Shown here: in pieces, positions 24,704 through 32,917 of the stretch
How the letters are laid out: each line of letters opens with the position of its first letter
Numbering within the stretch: the first letter of the stretch is position 1
Source: Syntrophotalea acetylenivorans
GTDB taxonomy: Bacteria; Desulfobacterota; Desulfuromonadia; Desulfuromonadales; Syntrophotaleaceae
NCBI RefSeq assembly: GCF_001887775.1
Contig: NZ_CP015519.1
Location: 1,364,001-1,428,000 of the forward strand
Length of the DNA: 64,000 nucleotides
Direction: 5' to 3'
Program-made: the position numbers and the translations under genes
The notes under the pieces: generated by a model
The model's database searches: none
Seen by the model: only the letters and a program-made list of their open reading frames with translations
What the model was told of the DNA's origin: nothing

Positions 24704-25648
24704 ATGGAATACCGCCAGCCCCCTGTCTATACAGCAGAGAATGAGTGCCAGGATTGCTCCAAATGCGTTCGGTATTGCCCGGTCAAGGCGATCAAGGTCA
24801 CGGACGGCCAAGCCCGAATAGTACCGGAGAAATGTGTGGCCTGCGGCACCTGTGTAAGGGTCTGCCCAGCCAAGGCCAAGCGGGTGCGAGACGACCTCAA
24901 TAGCGTCAAGCAGCTGTTGCGGCAGCCGAAGAAGGTCTTTGCCTCCCTCGCTCCCTCTTATGTCAGCGAATTTCCCGAACTCTCCACGGCCAACATCATT
25001 GCCGCCCTGCGCCAACTCGGTTTTGCCGGAGTCAGTGAAACCGCCCTGGGCGCTCAGAAAGTCTCCGCCAAGGTTATCAAGGAGTTAAACGGAGGGAATA
25101 AGCAGTTACTGCTATCCTCAGCCTGTCCGGCGGCGGTTACTTACATACAAAAATATCTGCCGGAATTTGCCCATTCGATCTCGACGGTCTTTTCCCCCTT
25201 GCTGGCCCATTGCACCTTGCTTCGGCAGCATTACGGCTCCGATATCGCCGTAGTATTTATAGGCCCCTGCGGGGCGAAAAAAAACGAAAGGGATCGTCAT
25301 CCGGAACTGCTTGACGCGGTTATCACCTTTACCGACCTGCAATCCTGGTTCGTCGAGGCCCGGATTGATCCGGCTGCCCTGATAGCGGAGGAAGCTGATC
25401 GTTTTGTGCCCGAAAGCGCCCAGGAGGGATCCCTGTATCCCATCGAAGGCGGCATGATCGATACCTTGCGCATCCAGGGGGGCGGGGACAGGATCCATTA
25501 CAGCACCGTGGGTGGCTTACACGGCATCGAACATGTCCTTGGCGGATTACAACCGGAGAATGTGACTCTGCCGATATTCCTCGAATTGCTGGCCTGCCGA
25601 GGGGGTGCATCAACGGCCCTTGTGCCACCCCAGGACAATCGGGGCTGA
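24704..25648 (+). CDS. hydS: Sensory [FeFe]-hydrogenase HydS, 5' part (frameshifted)
   Basis: This is the catalytic-type half of a group C (putatively H2-sensing) [FeFe]-hydrogenase. It starts with two 4Fe-4S motifs (CQDCSKCVRYCP and CVACGTCVRVCP) and continues with the H-cluster domain: L1-like SSACPAAV and L2 IGPCGAKKNE. The third motif should read ACRGGCINGPC, but at the five G residues 25601-25605 the frame changes and the protein ends as ACRGGASTALV with a stop at 25648. One additional G would join it exactly to the 3' part. Either a sequencing slip, a real mutation, or slippage at the G run explains this. The product is truncated as read and lacks the last cluster cysteine. Confidence 0.88.
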   Translation: MEYRQPPVYTAENECQDCSKCVRYCPVKAIKVTDGQARIVPEKCVACGTCVRVCPAKAKRVRDDLNSVKQLLRQPKKVFASLAPSYVSEFPELSTANIIAALRQLGFAGVSETALGAQKVSAKVIKELNGGNKQLLLSSACPAAVTYIQKYLPEFAHSISTVFSPLLAHCTLLRQHYGSDIAVVFIGPCGAKKNERDRHPELLDAVITFTDLQSWFVEARIDPAALIAEEADRFVPESAQEGSLYPIEGGMIDTLRIQGGGDRIHYSTVGGLHGIEHVLGGLQPENVTLPIFLELLACRGGASTALVPPQDNRG

Positions 25649-25662
25649 AACAATGGCAGGAA

Positions 25663-26442
25663 GTGATATCCCGGGCTGACGTACCGACTGAGCCGGTATT
25701 CCGCCAGCCCTTGTTGAACATCGAAGAGAATATCTGCGATCTGCCCCTGCTCGGTCGGACTTATAACGAACAGGAGATCCGGCAGGCTCTGGGTCGGGTC
25801 GGCAAAGAAAACCAGGAAGACGAACTGAATTGCGGCGGCTGCGGTTATGATTCCTGCGTCGATTTCGCAAAGGCTATTCTGTCAGGACATGCCGAATCGT
25901 CCATGTGCCTCTCCTTTTTGCGGGAACAGGCTCAGAAGAAGGCCAATGCCCTGTTGCACTGCATCCCATCGGCTATTGTGTTAGCCGACCAAGACTTGAA
26001 AGTGCTTGATTGCAACCGAAATTTCGCCAAGCTGTTCGATCCGTCGCTACTGGAAGCCTACGACGTATGCCAGGGACTGACCGGAGCTTCTCTGCAGCGA
26101 ATTTTGTCTTTTACCGATCTGTTCGAAGAGGTCTTGAGCAGCGACTGTGCTCTGCACCGCGAAGCCTTGCATGTGGGTGACAGGATTTTTGACCTGACTA
26201 TTTTCCCCATTGAGCCAGGCCAGGTAGTCGGTGGCGTAATCTCCGATGTGACAGACTCTGAACTCCCTCGAGAAATGATTGCCCAGCGCGGTCAGGAAGT
26301 CATTCGAAAAAACCTCAAGACCGTTCAAGAAGTAGCCTGTCTGTTAGGTGAAAACATGGCGGAGACTGAAATTTTGCTGCGCTCTCTGGTGGAAGGATTT
26401 GCTCCAGCTGGCAAAGTTAGCCCTGTCTCGGGTCCTCAGTAG
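25663..26442 (+). CDS. hydS: HydS 3' part: 4Fe-4S domain and PAS sensor domain (frameshifted)
   Basis: In the -1 frame the hydrogenase continues without interruption from about 25606 (GCINGPCATPGQSGLKQWQE), so the GTG at 25663 is only the first formal start. The part contains a CGGCGYDSC...C 4Fe-4S domain (about residues 50-75), a PAS domain (IPSAIVLADQDLKVLDCNRNF onwards) and a C-terminal helical segment. This order, H-cluster domain then Fe-S domain then PAS, is typical of HydS, which is thought to relay H2 status to regulators. The stop is followed closely by the PP2C phosphatase gene, the usual HydS partner. Confidence 0.85.
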   Translation: MISRADVPTEPVFRQPLLNIEENICDLPLLGRTYNEQEIRQALGRVGKENQEDELNCGGCGYDSCVDFAKAILSGHAESSMCLSFLREQAQKKANALLHCIPSAIVLADQDLKVLDCNRNFAKLFDPSLLEAYDVCQGLTGASLQRILSFTDLFEEVLSSDCALHREALHVGDRIFDLTIFPIEPGQVVGGVISDVTDSELPREMIAQRGQEVIRKNLKTVQEVACLLGENMAETEILLRSLVEGFAPAGKVSPVSGPQ

Positions 26443-26481
26443 AAGGTGGACAACGAGCAAGGGGAAGGGAGGCGAATAAAC

Positions 26482-27657
26482 ATGAGTCAGAACCTGTTTG
26501 TGGAGATTGAATTCAGTCAGTGCAACAAACATGGCGAGGATATCTGCGGCGATTCGTTCCTGATGCAGAAGATCGAGGAACAAAAACGCCTGATCGCCGT
26601 GCTCTCCGACGGTTTGGGTCATGGCGTCAAGGCCGGCATTCTGTCGACCATGACCGCTTCCATGGCTGTGAAATTTATCGCCAGCGATTTGGAAATCGGC
26701 CGTTCGGCGGAAATTATGATGGATGCCTTGCCGGTTTGTCAGAAACGTCAGATCAGCTATGCGACTTTTTCCATTTTCGATTACCGGGAGAGTGGCAGCG
26801 CTCGAATCATTGAGATGGACAACCCGGGTTTCATGCACATTCGTCAGGGGAAGTTGTTGGATACGGCCTATCAGGAGGTCGCCTCTCCACGCCACCAGGC
26901 GCGCAAACTGAGGATATCCCATGTTGAACCAAGGCCCAGGGACCGCCTCGTATTCATGTCCGACGGCGTTACCCAGGCGGGTCTCGGATCGGATCAGCAT
27001 AAACTTGGATGGCGCCTCTCCGGTTGCTCCGAATTTGTACTCGCGGCCCTGCATGATGATCCGGATCTTTCGGCCCGCGACCTTTCCCGAAGGATTCTCG
27101 AAACGGCACTGCAGAAAGAGATCGACAAGCAGGCCGGAGACGATATCACCGTAGGGGTGGTCTATTTTCGAGTGCCTCGTCGAACCATTCTGCTTACCGG
27201 CCCCCCTTTTTCAAAGGAGAGGGACGGAATTTATGCCCGTAATCTCGATTTGTTTGATGGCCGCAAGGTGGTCTGTGGTGGGACCTCCGCCGAAATCGTG
27301 GCCCGTGAATTGGGAAGGGAGATTCAAACGGATCTGCGCAGCCACCGTTGCGGTATTCCCCCCGTCTCGCACATGCCAGGGGTTGATCTGATAACCGAAG
27401 GGATTCTGACCCTGACCCGGGTAGCGCAATTTCTTGAGCAGGGAGATATCCCCAGGGAAAACCACGGTGCCGCCCAATTGGCCCAGATGCTGCGAGACAG
27501 CGACGCCATATCGTTTCTAGTCGGCACCAAGATCAATGAAGCACACCAGGATCCGAGTCACCCGGCGGAGTTGGAGATTCGGCGCAATATCGTTAAGCGG
27601 GTCGCAAAAGTGTTACAGGAAAAATATCTTAAAGAAATATCCTTGCAGTATATTTAG
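26482..27657 (+). CDS. SpoIIE/PP2C-type phosphatase, HydS partner
   Basis: The 391-residue protein starts best at ATG 26482 after GGGAGG. Residues 1-235 form a PP2C-like (SpoIIE) phosphatase: GEDICGDSF and the LSDGLGHGVKAG motif supply metal-binding aspartates, with MSDGVTQAG and GDDITVGVVYF later in the fold. The remaining 150 residues are an unassigned extension that contains a CGGTSAEIVARELG segment. Hydrogen-sensing HydS genes are typically next to a phosphatase or kinase gene, so this protein probably reads the HydS signal and acts on an anti-sigma or antagonist-type target. The likely target is not in the window, although a SpoIIAA-like gene lies at 55655. Confidence 0.85.
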   Translation: MSQNLFVEIEFSQCNKHGEDICGDSFLMQKIEEQKRLIAVLSDGLGHGVKAGILSTMTASMAVKFIASDLEIGRSAEIMMDALPVCQKRQISYATFSIFDYRESGSARIIEMDNPGFMHIRQGKLLDTAYQEVASPRHQARKLRISHVEPRPRDRLVFMSDGVTQAGLGSDQHKLGWRLSGCSEFVLAALHDDPDLSARDLSRRILETALQKEIDKQAGDDITVGVVYFRVPRRTILLTGPPFSKERDGIYARNLDLFDGRKVVCGGTSAEIVARELGREIQTDLRSHRCGIPPVSHMPGVDLITEGILTLTRVAQFLEQGDIPRENHGAAQLAQMLRDSDAISFLVGTKINEAHQDPSHPAELEIRRNIVKRVAKVLQEKYLKEISLQYI

Positions 27658-27780
27658 GAAACTTTGCAAGGAACCTGCTGGTTTGAACCTGCAATCGCAC
27701 TCAATATTATTCATTATGGGGAAGATCGACCTTGCGCTACCGGCCACAAGTCGTCCTTGTTTCTGCCAGGAGAACACATC

Positions 27781-28827
27781 ATGCTTAGTCCACAGCAAAC
27801 TTCTTTCACCAAGATTCTTTCCCTTACAAGCGACGAGCCTTTAAAGCGGCGCTTCATGGTACTGGACGAACCGATTCAGGCCAATATGCGTTTTGGCCTG
27901 CTGCTGGAGGTTCTCGACAAAGTCGCGGAAGAAGCCGCCCTAAACTACGTCAACCAATTTTTCCCCGAGGCCCGGGTGGTCACGGCGGCCATCGACAATA
28001 TCGTTATCCGTCATGTCACCGATATGTCACGGGACGTGCACTTCAAAGCACGCATCAACCATGTCGGCCGCTCTTCGCTGGAAATCGGCATTCGTGTCGA
28101 GCAACCCGGCAACCCGGTGCGTCATATCGCCTCCTGTTATTTCACCATGGTCGCTCGTTCTGGCATGGGTGAAGGCGCTGTCAGCGTCGCCCTACCCGGT
28201 CTCAAATATGGTGAAGAGATCGAACAACAGCGGGCCGACAAAGCCCTGCAACGGCGCAAAGAATACAAGCAGCAGCAGGCGCAACTGAACGAGCCACCCA
28301 GCCGTGAAGAATTCCAGATGCTGACCGATCTGCACACGGCCCAGGACCAAACCGGTTTCAACGGCCTGCTAGCCGGCAAACTCACCGCCGACGCCTGGGA
28401 ACGGATGTACCCTGAACAGGAGAACGTACCGAAAAAGATTTTCGGCGGCTACCTGATCCGCCGCGCCTACGAACTGTCGTCCATCTGCTCCGAGCAGATA
28501 GCCCCCAACCGTCCTATTGCCGCGGCGGTCAACCGCATCAACTTTTTTCACCCGGTGCGCATGGGCGACACCCTGCACTACACCACCCGGGTGGTCTATA
28601 CCAACGGCAGCTTCATCTGCGTCGAAGCCAACATCGAGCGCATCAGTCGAGACAAGACCACCAAGGCCCTGTCCAACTCCTGCCTGTTCACCTTTGTCAA
28701 TGTCGATGACGACCTGCAACAACAGCCGGTGCCAAAGATCTACCCCACTAATTACGGCGAGGACGCCCGTTACCTTATGGCCCACCGCAGCAGCCAGAGC
28801 CTCATCGCAGAAGGACAAACGATCTGA
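27781..28827 (+). CDS. Acyl-CoA thioesterase, double hotdog (copy 1)
   Basis: A 348-residue protein with two hotdog domains, as in BFIT/ACOT9-type thioesterases. The N-terminal domain carries the HFKARINHVGRSSLEIGI strand and the C-terminal one carries IFGGYLIRRAYELS and HPVRMGDTLHY. It would hydrolyse short acyl-CoA, plausibly acetyl-CoA or propionyl-CoA formed in fermentation. The start follows CAGGAG; an earlier in-frame start adds non-family residues. A near-duplicate lies at 48312-49358. It sits convergently to the aldehyde dehydrogenase gene, with a terminator between them. Confidence 0.85.
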   Translation: MLSPQQTSFTKILSLTSDEPLKRRFMVLDEPIQANMRFGLLLEVLDKVAEEAALNYVNQFFPEARVVTAAIDNIVIRHVTDMSRDVHFKARINHVGRSSLEIGIRVEQPGNPVRHIASCYFTMVARSGMGEGAVSVALPGLKYGEEIEQQRADKALQRRKEYKQQQAQLNEPPSREEFQMLTDLHTAQDQTGFNGLLAGKLTADAWERMYPEQENVPKKIFGGYLIRRAYELSSICSEQIAPNRPIAAAVNRINFFHPVRMGDTLHYTTRVVYTNGSFICVEANIERISRDKTTKALSNSCLFTFVNVDDDLQQQPVPKIYPTNYGEDARYLMAHRSSQSLIAEGQTI

Positions 28828-29029
28828 GCTTAGGGATGGCAGTAAAACTGTGGGACAGATTTATATATTTGCCAAGGGCGTAAAACAAACCTGTCCGGGT
28901 ATTTGCCTATAAATTCTGAAAAACTTTTCGGTTCTGCCTGCATTATGAGAACAGTTCGTAAATAGCCCCCGGCAACGCCAGCTTCTTGCAACAGGCCTGG
29001 TTTGCCGGCGACGTTTGGCAAACTAAAAA

Positions 29030-29053
29030 AGCCCCCCGCCGAAGCGGGGGGCT
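29030..29053 (-). terminator. Terminator between thioesterase and aldehyde dehydrogenase genes
   Basis: A 10-bp stem (AGCCCCCCGC and complement) with a CGAA loop. On the minus strand six T residues follow, so it should stop transcripts of the aldehyde dehydrogenase operon; it may also help end the thioesterase transcript. Confidence 0.8.
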
Positions 29054-29109
29054 CACTCACCGGAGGAGCTTAGGTATGGCGTACTTAAGATTCCAGGTAA
29101 GTAAAAAAA

Positions 29110-30447
29110 TCAGCCTTGTTGAACACGGCGGGCAGCGCGTTTGATGTTGAGCAGGTTGCGGAAGCTGACGTTATCGGTGGTGATGTTGTTGCCCCGGGAA
29201 CCACAGCCGAGAGTCAAGGACGGAATCAGATTATTACACAACGAGCCAACAGCACCGTGGCTGGACGGCGAGTTGAAAGCAACACGGTTGGCATCGACCC
29301 TTTGGGCGAATTCAACGCAGGTGTTCTCGTTAGCCGAGTGAACAGCCGCAGTGTGACCGGCACCGCCTTTTCTCAGCAATTCAGCACAGAGTTCGATGGC
29401 GGCCTCCTGACCTTCAGCAACAAAGTAGCCCAGACTCGGGGAGAGTTTTTCGCGGCTCATGGGCTCCACATCCTGGGTACCCTGGAGGGGACCGACCAAC
29501 AAGGCGTTGGTCCCTTCCGGCACTGAGAAACCGGCCATCTCGGCGATCTTGGCTGCGGACTGTCCAACCACCTTGCCGGAAACCACCTTGCAGTCACCGA
29601 AGTAGAGTTCCTCAAGCTGCTTCTTCTCGTCGGCAGACACCAGGTAGGCGCCGAGGTCCTTCAACATGGCAACGGCTTTTTCCGCCACGGCTGCATCGTC
29701 GAAGATCAGGTTCTGCTCCGAAGCGCAGATCACGCCGTTGTCGAAGCATTTGGACAACAGAACATCGGCCATCGCCTGGGCGATATCTGCATCGCTGGCC
29801 ACATAAACCGGGCAGCCACCGGCACCCACGCCGAAAGCGGGGTTGCCCGAGCTGTAGGCGGCTTTAACCATGGCGCCGCCGCCGGTCGCCAGAATGACAT
29901 CCACACCGGGGTTGGTCATCAGGGCGCTGGTAGCTTCCATGGAAGGCTCAGCGATCCACTGTATGCAATCTGCAGGAGCACCGGCAGCAATCGCTGCGTC
30001 GAGGCAAAGTTGAGCGGTGGCCTCGCAGCACTTCTGGGCGCGGGGGTGGAAACCGAGCACGATCACGTTACGCCCCTTGAGAGCGGACAGGATCTTGAAG
30101 CAGACGGTAGAGGTGGGATTGGTGGTCGGGGTGATACCGGCTACTACGCCAACGGGTTCGGCGATCTCGATGATGTCGTTTTCTTCCTTGACGATACCGA
30201 CGCTCTTGACGCCTTTCATGTCATTCCAAATCACCGTGGAACCGACACTGTTCTTGATGGTTTTATCCGCCACATTGCCGATGCCGGTTTCTTCCACAGC
30301 CAACTTGGCCAGTTCTTCTTTTTTTGCTTCTACGGCATTGGCTACCGCTTCGCAGATGGCGTCGGTCTGCTCCTGGTTGAGCTTTTTTGACTCAGCCAGG
30401 GCCACCTGAGCTTTTTGGACCAACTGATTGATTGTCTCTTCCACCAT
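29110..30447 (-). CDS. CoA-acylating acetaldehyde dehydrogenase
   Basis: The enzyme converts acetaldehyde, CoA and NAD+ to acetyl-CoA and NADH. The start is ATG 30447 after GAGGAG; the longer reading adds an unrelated 34 residues. The 445 residues match the aldehyde domain of AdhE and EutE-like enzymes: the PVGVVAGITPTTNPTST segment, a GGGAMVKAAYSSG nucleotide loop, the catalytic cysteine in GVICASEQN (about residue 245) and the C-terminal SRGNNITTDNVSFRNLLNIKR signature. It is stand-alone, with no alcohol dehydrogenase domain. It would process acetaldehyde from both the ethanolamine lyase and a diol dehydratase. A CoA-acylating enzyme for a related aldehyde, such as propionaldehyde, is possible. 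Confidence 0.9.
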   Translation of the reverse strand: MVEETINQLVQKAQVALAESKKLNQEQTDAICEAVANAVEAKKEELAKLAVEETGIGNVADKTIKNSVGSTVIWNDMKGVKSVGIVKEENDIIEIAEPVGVVAGITPTTNPTSTVCFKILSALKGRNVIVLGFHPRAQKCCEATAQLCLDAAIAAGAPADCIQWIAEPSMEATSALMTNPGVDVILATGGGAMVKAAYSSGNPAFGVGAGGCPVYVASDADIAQAMADVLLSKCFDNGVICASEQNLIFDDAAVAEKAVAMLKDLGAYLVSADEKKQLEELYFGDCKVVSGKVVGQSAAKIAEMAGFSVPEGTNALLVGPLQGTQDVEPMSREKLSPSLGYFVAEGQEAAIELCAELLRKGGAGHTAAVHSANENTCVEFAQRVDANRVAFNSPSSHGAVGSLCNNLIPSLTLGCGSRGNNITTDNVSFRNLLNIKRAARRVQQG

Positions 30448-30596
30448 GTTTTTCTCCTCGTCTACTTGGTTTGAATTGCCCAGCTCAGAAGGCTCGGCAA
30501 GATATAGTAATAGGGTCCAGTCGTTGAAACCGTCAATTCGGTGTGTCATTCAGACCCTTTTGTTCTTGCGGTTACTCTAGCCACTTTATTGCGTGA

Positions 30597-31934
30597 CTAG
30601 ATCCGGTTGCTGTTGCGCCAGATCTTCATGTTTTCCGCATCTTTAATCAACTCATCGCGAAAATCCGGATGGGCAATGGAGATCAGTGCTTCGGTCCGTT
30701 CCCAAGTGCTTTTGCCTTTGAGGTTGACCTTGCCGAATTCGGTCACCACCCATTGTACACAGGTACGACTGTCGGTAACGATACTGCCGGGACTCAAGGT
30801 CGGCACGATGCGGGACTTGACCTCCCCTCCCCGGCTGTACGTTGAGGACAGACAAATAAAGCTCTTGCCGCCGTTGGAGAGATAAGCGCCCATGACGAAG
30901 TCGAGCTGGCCACCGGTACCGCTGATATGTCGGATACCGGCCGACTCGGAGGAAACCTGGCTGAACAGATCGATTTCCACGGCGTTGTTGATCGAGATGA
31001 AATTGTCGATCATGGCCACCTTGCGGACATCGTTGCAGTAATCGACCGGGCAACTCATGACTTCCGGATTGTTGTGGATGAAGTCGTACATCTTTTGAGT
31101 GCCGGCGGCAAAAGCGAAGACCTGGCGGAAGCGGTCGATGTTCTTGCGCGAACCGTTGATTTTCCCCCGTTTAGACATCTCGACGAAGGCATCGACGTAC
31201 ATCTCCGTGTGTACCCCCAAATCCTTCAGGTCCGACTCGGCGATCAAAGAGCCCACGGCATTGGGCATGCCGCCGATCCCGAGCTGCAGACAGGCGCCGT
31301 TGGGGATCTCCTCGACGATCAGTTCCGCAACTTTTTTGTCCACCTCGGAAAGCGCGGCGGAATTCATTTGCGGTAAAGGCGGATTGGAGCCCTCGACAAT
31401 GCGATCTACCTGAGAAATATGAATGGCCTCTTCGTTGCCGCCCAGGCAACGGGGCATGTTCTCGTTGACCTCGACGATGATGACCTTGGCTTGCTCGCAC
31501 ACCGCCATCATATGGGAGGCCTGGGGGCCGAAGTTGAAATAACCGTGTTCGTCCATCGGCGCCACCTGGAACATGGCCACGTCTACGGGATCGACGCTTT
31601 CCCGATAGAACCGAGGTAGTTCCGAATAGCGCATCGGGCCGTAGTACCCGCAGCCCATATCGATGATCTTGCGATCAATGCCTGAGCAGTGCCAGGCATT
31701 CCAGGTGAAATGGTTTTCCGGGTTGGGGATGGCGAAAATCTCCGGCATCCACAGGGCGATGCCACCGCGAACCTTGACGTCGCTCAGTTCTCCGGCGCGG
31801 GTCGCCAGGGCTTTGTCGCTTGCCACGGGGTGACCGAGACACCAGCCATAATCAACCCAGTCTCCTGATTTGACTGACTTGACCGCTTCTTCGGCGGTCA
31901 CCTGCTTTTGGGCATACATGTCGGTATAAGGCAT
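30597..31934 (-). CDS. Acetate/butyrate-type CoA-transferase (AbfT/Cat1 family)
   Basis: The 445-residue protein is a family I CoA-transferase of the 4-hydroxybutyrate/acetyl-CoA hydrolase type. The glutamate that forms the glutamyl-CoA intermediate should be in [18 protein letters not shown], followed by the [11 protein letters not shown] strand; an [13 protein letters not shown] loop lies in the middle. It would exchange CoA between acetyl-CoA and another acid, freeing acetate. It lies 150 bases upstream of the aldehyde dehydrogenase on the same strand, probably in one operon, and follows an AAGGAGAA ribosome-binding site. Confidence 0.9.
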   Translation of the reverse strand: MPYTDMYAQKQVTAEEAVKSVKSGDWVDYGWCLGHPVASDKALATRAGELSDVKVRGGIALWMPEIFAIPNPENHFTWNAWHCSGIDRKIIDMGCGYYGPMRYSELPRFYRESVDPVDVAMFQVAPMDEHGYFNFGPQASHMMAVCEQAKVIIVEVNENMPRCLGGNEEAIHISQVDRIVEGSNPPLPQMNSAALSEVDKKVAELIVEEIPNGACLQLGIGGMPNAVGSLIAESDLKDLGVHTEMYVDAFVEMSKRGKINGSRKNIDRFRQVFAFAAGTQKMYDFIHNNPEVMSCPVDYCNDVRKVAMIDNFISINNAVEIDLFSQVSSESAGIRHISGTGGQLDFVMGAYLSNGGKSFICLSSTYSRGGEVKSRIVPTLSPGSIVTDSRTCVQWVVTEFGKVNLKGKSTWERTEALISIAHPDFRDELIKDAENMKIWRNSNRI

Positions 31935-32263
31935 GTTTTTCTCCTTCCTCGTGTTTTGTTGCGAGCTACCCGAGCAGGCCCGACTGTTGTTCCGCCATCA
32001 ATGGTACGGACTCACCAGCTTCCTGCCGAACCTGGCCGACTTAAGGTAGACATCCAACTTACCAGCAAACTCAAGAAAGGATCCATCGCCCAAAAAGGGG
32101 GATTTGATCCCACACAATAGGGACAAAACAGGGGAGGCCGATTGGTATCTATAGAGGAAAAGCATGCTCGTCTAACGACTTCCACTGCATCGGAAACAAT
32201 AGAGCCGCTGCCTTTTCAGGCAGCGGCCACGAAACATCCCAGACTTGTCTTCTTTTTTGCAAC
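31935..32263. other. Intergenic region before the CoA-transferase operon
   Basis: About 330 bases without a gene, between the start of the CoA-transferase gene and the end of the response-regulator gene. It should hold the CoA-transferase promoter, but I see no convincing hexamer pair or copy of the TCACCC palindrome. A stem-loop at 32204-32227 (GCCGCTGCC, six-base loop, GGCAGCGGC) is placed to end the regulator transcript, although it lacks a T run. Confidence 0.5.
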
Positions 32264-32917
32264 CTAATCGATGAGGTTCTTCTCCCTGGCCACCGCCACC
32301 GCCTCCAGTCGATTATTTACCTCGAGCTTAGAAAAGATACTCTTGACGTGTGTTTTCACCGTTTCGGCACTGATGAACAGCAGCGAAGCGACCGCCTTAT
32401 TGGTTTTTCCTTCGGCAAGGTACTGGAGAACCTGCCTCTCCCGTTTGGTCAGCGATAAACCATCCAGTTCACTCGACTCCCAGCCTGAAGGCTTCCAATC
32501 GACTGCCAGGTCGAGCAAATAGGGGGAAACGCTTTCCCGGCCCTCTGCGAATGTCTCGACGATTTTGATCAACTCCTCGATTTCAGTATTTTTGACCACA
32601 TAGCCATTAGCGCCGGCTCGCATGGCCTCTCGAACGTATTCTTTGTCGCTGTAGGTGGACAATACGATAATATTCAGGTCGGGGAGGGATTTGCGCAGGA
32701 TGCGTATCGCTCCGATTCCTGACAGGCCGGGCATGTCGATGTCGAGCAGAGCTACATCCGGCGGATTGGCCTTGATTTTCTCCACGGCCTTATAACCATC
32801 GGCGGCTTCGCCAATCAATTTAATCCGACTGCTTTGCTCCAGGATGAGCCCCAGGCCGATGCGCGTCAGGGGATGGTCATCCGCTAAAAATACGGTAATG
32901 GTTTTGCCTTCATTCAT
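32264..32917 (-). CDS. NarL-type response regulator (copy A)
   Basis: The 217-residue protein has a receiver domain (ADDHPLTRIGL start, phosphorylatable aspartate in LLDIDMPGLSG, lysine in VVKNTE) and a C-terminal LuxR-type helix-turn-helix (LTKRERQVLQYLAEGKTNKAVA to ETVKTHVKSIFSKL). The ATG at 32917 overlaps the end of the kinase gene by eight bases, so kinase and regulator are a pair. The second pair at 45889-48187 is clearly homologous. Its likely targets are the palindromes near the satP, ferredoxin and kinase promoters, which is inference. Confidence 0.92.
   Translation of the reverse strand: MNEGKTITVFLADDHPLTRIGLGLILEQSSRIKLIGEAADGYKAVEKIKANPPDVALLDIDMPGLSGIGAIRILRKSLPDLNIIVLSTYSDKEYVREAMRAGANGYVVKNTEIEELIKIVETFAEGRESVSPYLLDLAVDWKPSGWESSELDGLSLTKRERQVLQYLAEGKTNKAVASLLFISAETVKTHVKSIFSKLEVNNRLEAVAVAREKNLID

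Larger units (their letters stand above)
23622..24795 (+). repeat. Left arm of a long inverted repeat
   Basis: This stretch matches, in reverse orientation, about 35775-36985. In order it holds the DUF4125 remnant, operator-like palindromes, a promoter, a long leader, a terminator-like hairpin, a ferredoxin gene and the first codons of hydS. Conservation is uneven: about 23917-24195 is almost identical in both arms (about 16 differences in 275 positions, counted by eye), the coding parts are clearly more diverged, and parts such as 23763-23900 and 24200-24265 show little match. Confidence 0.85.
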
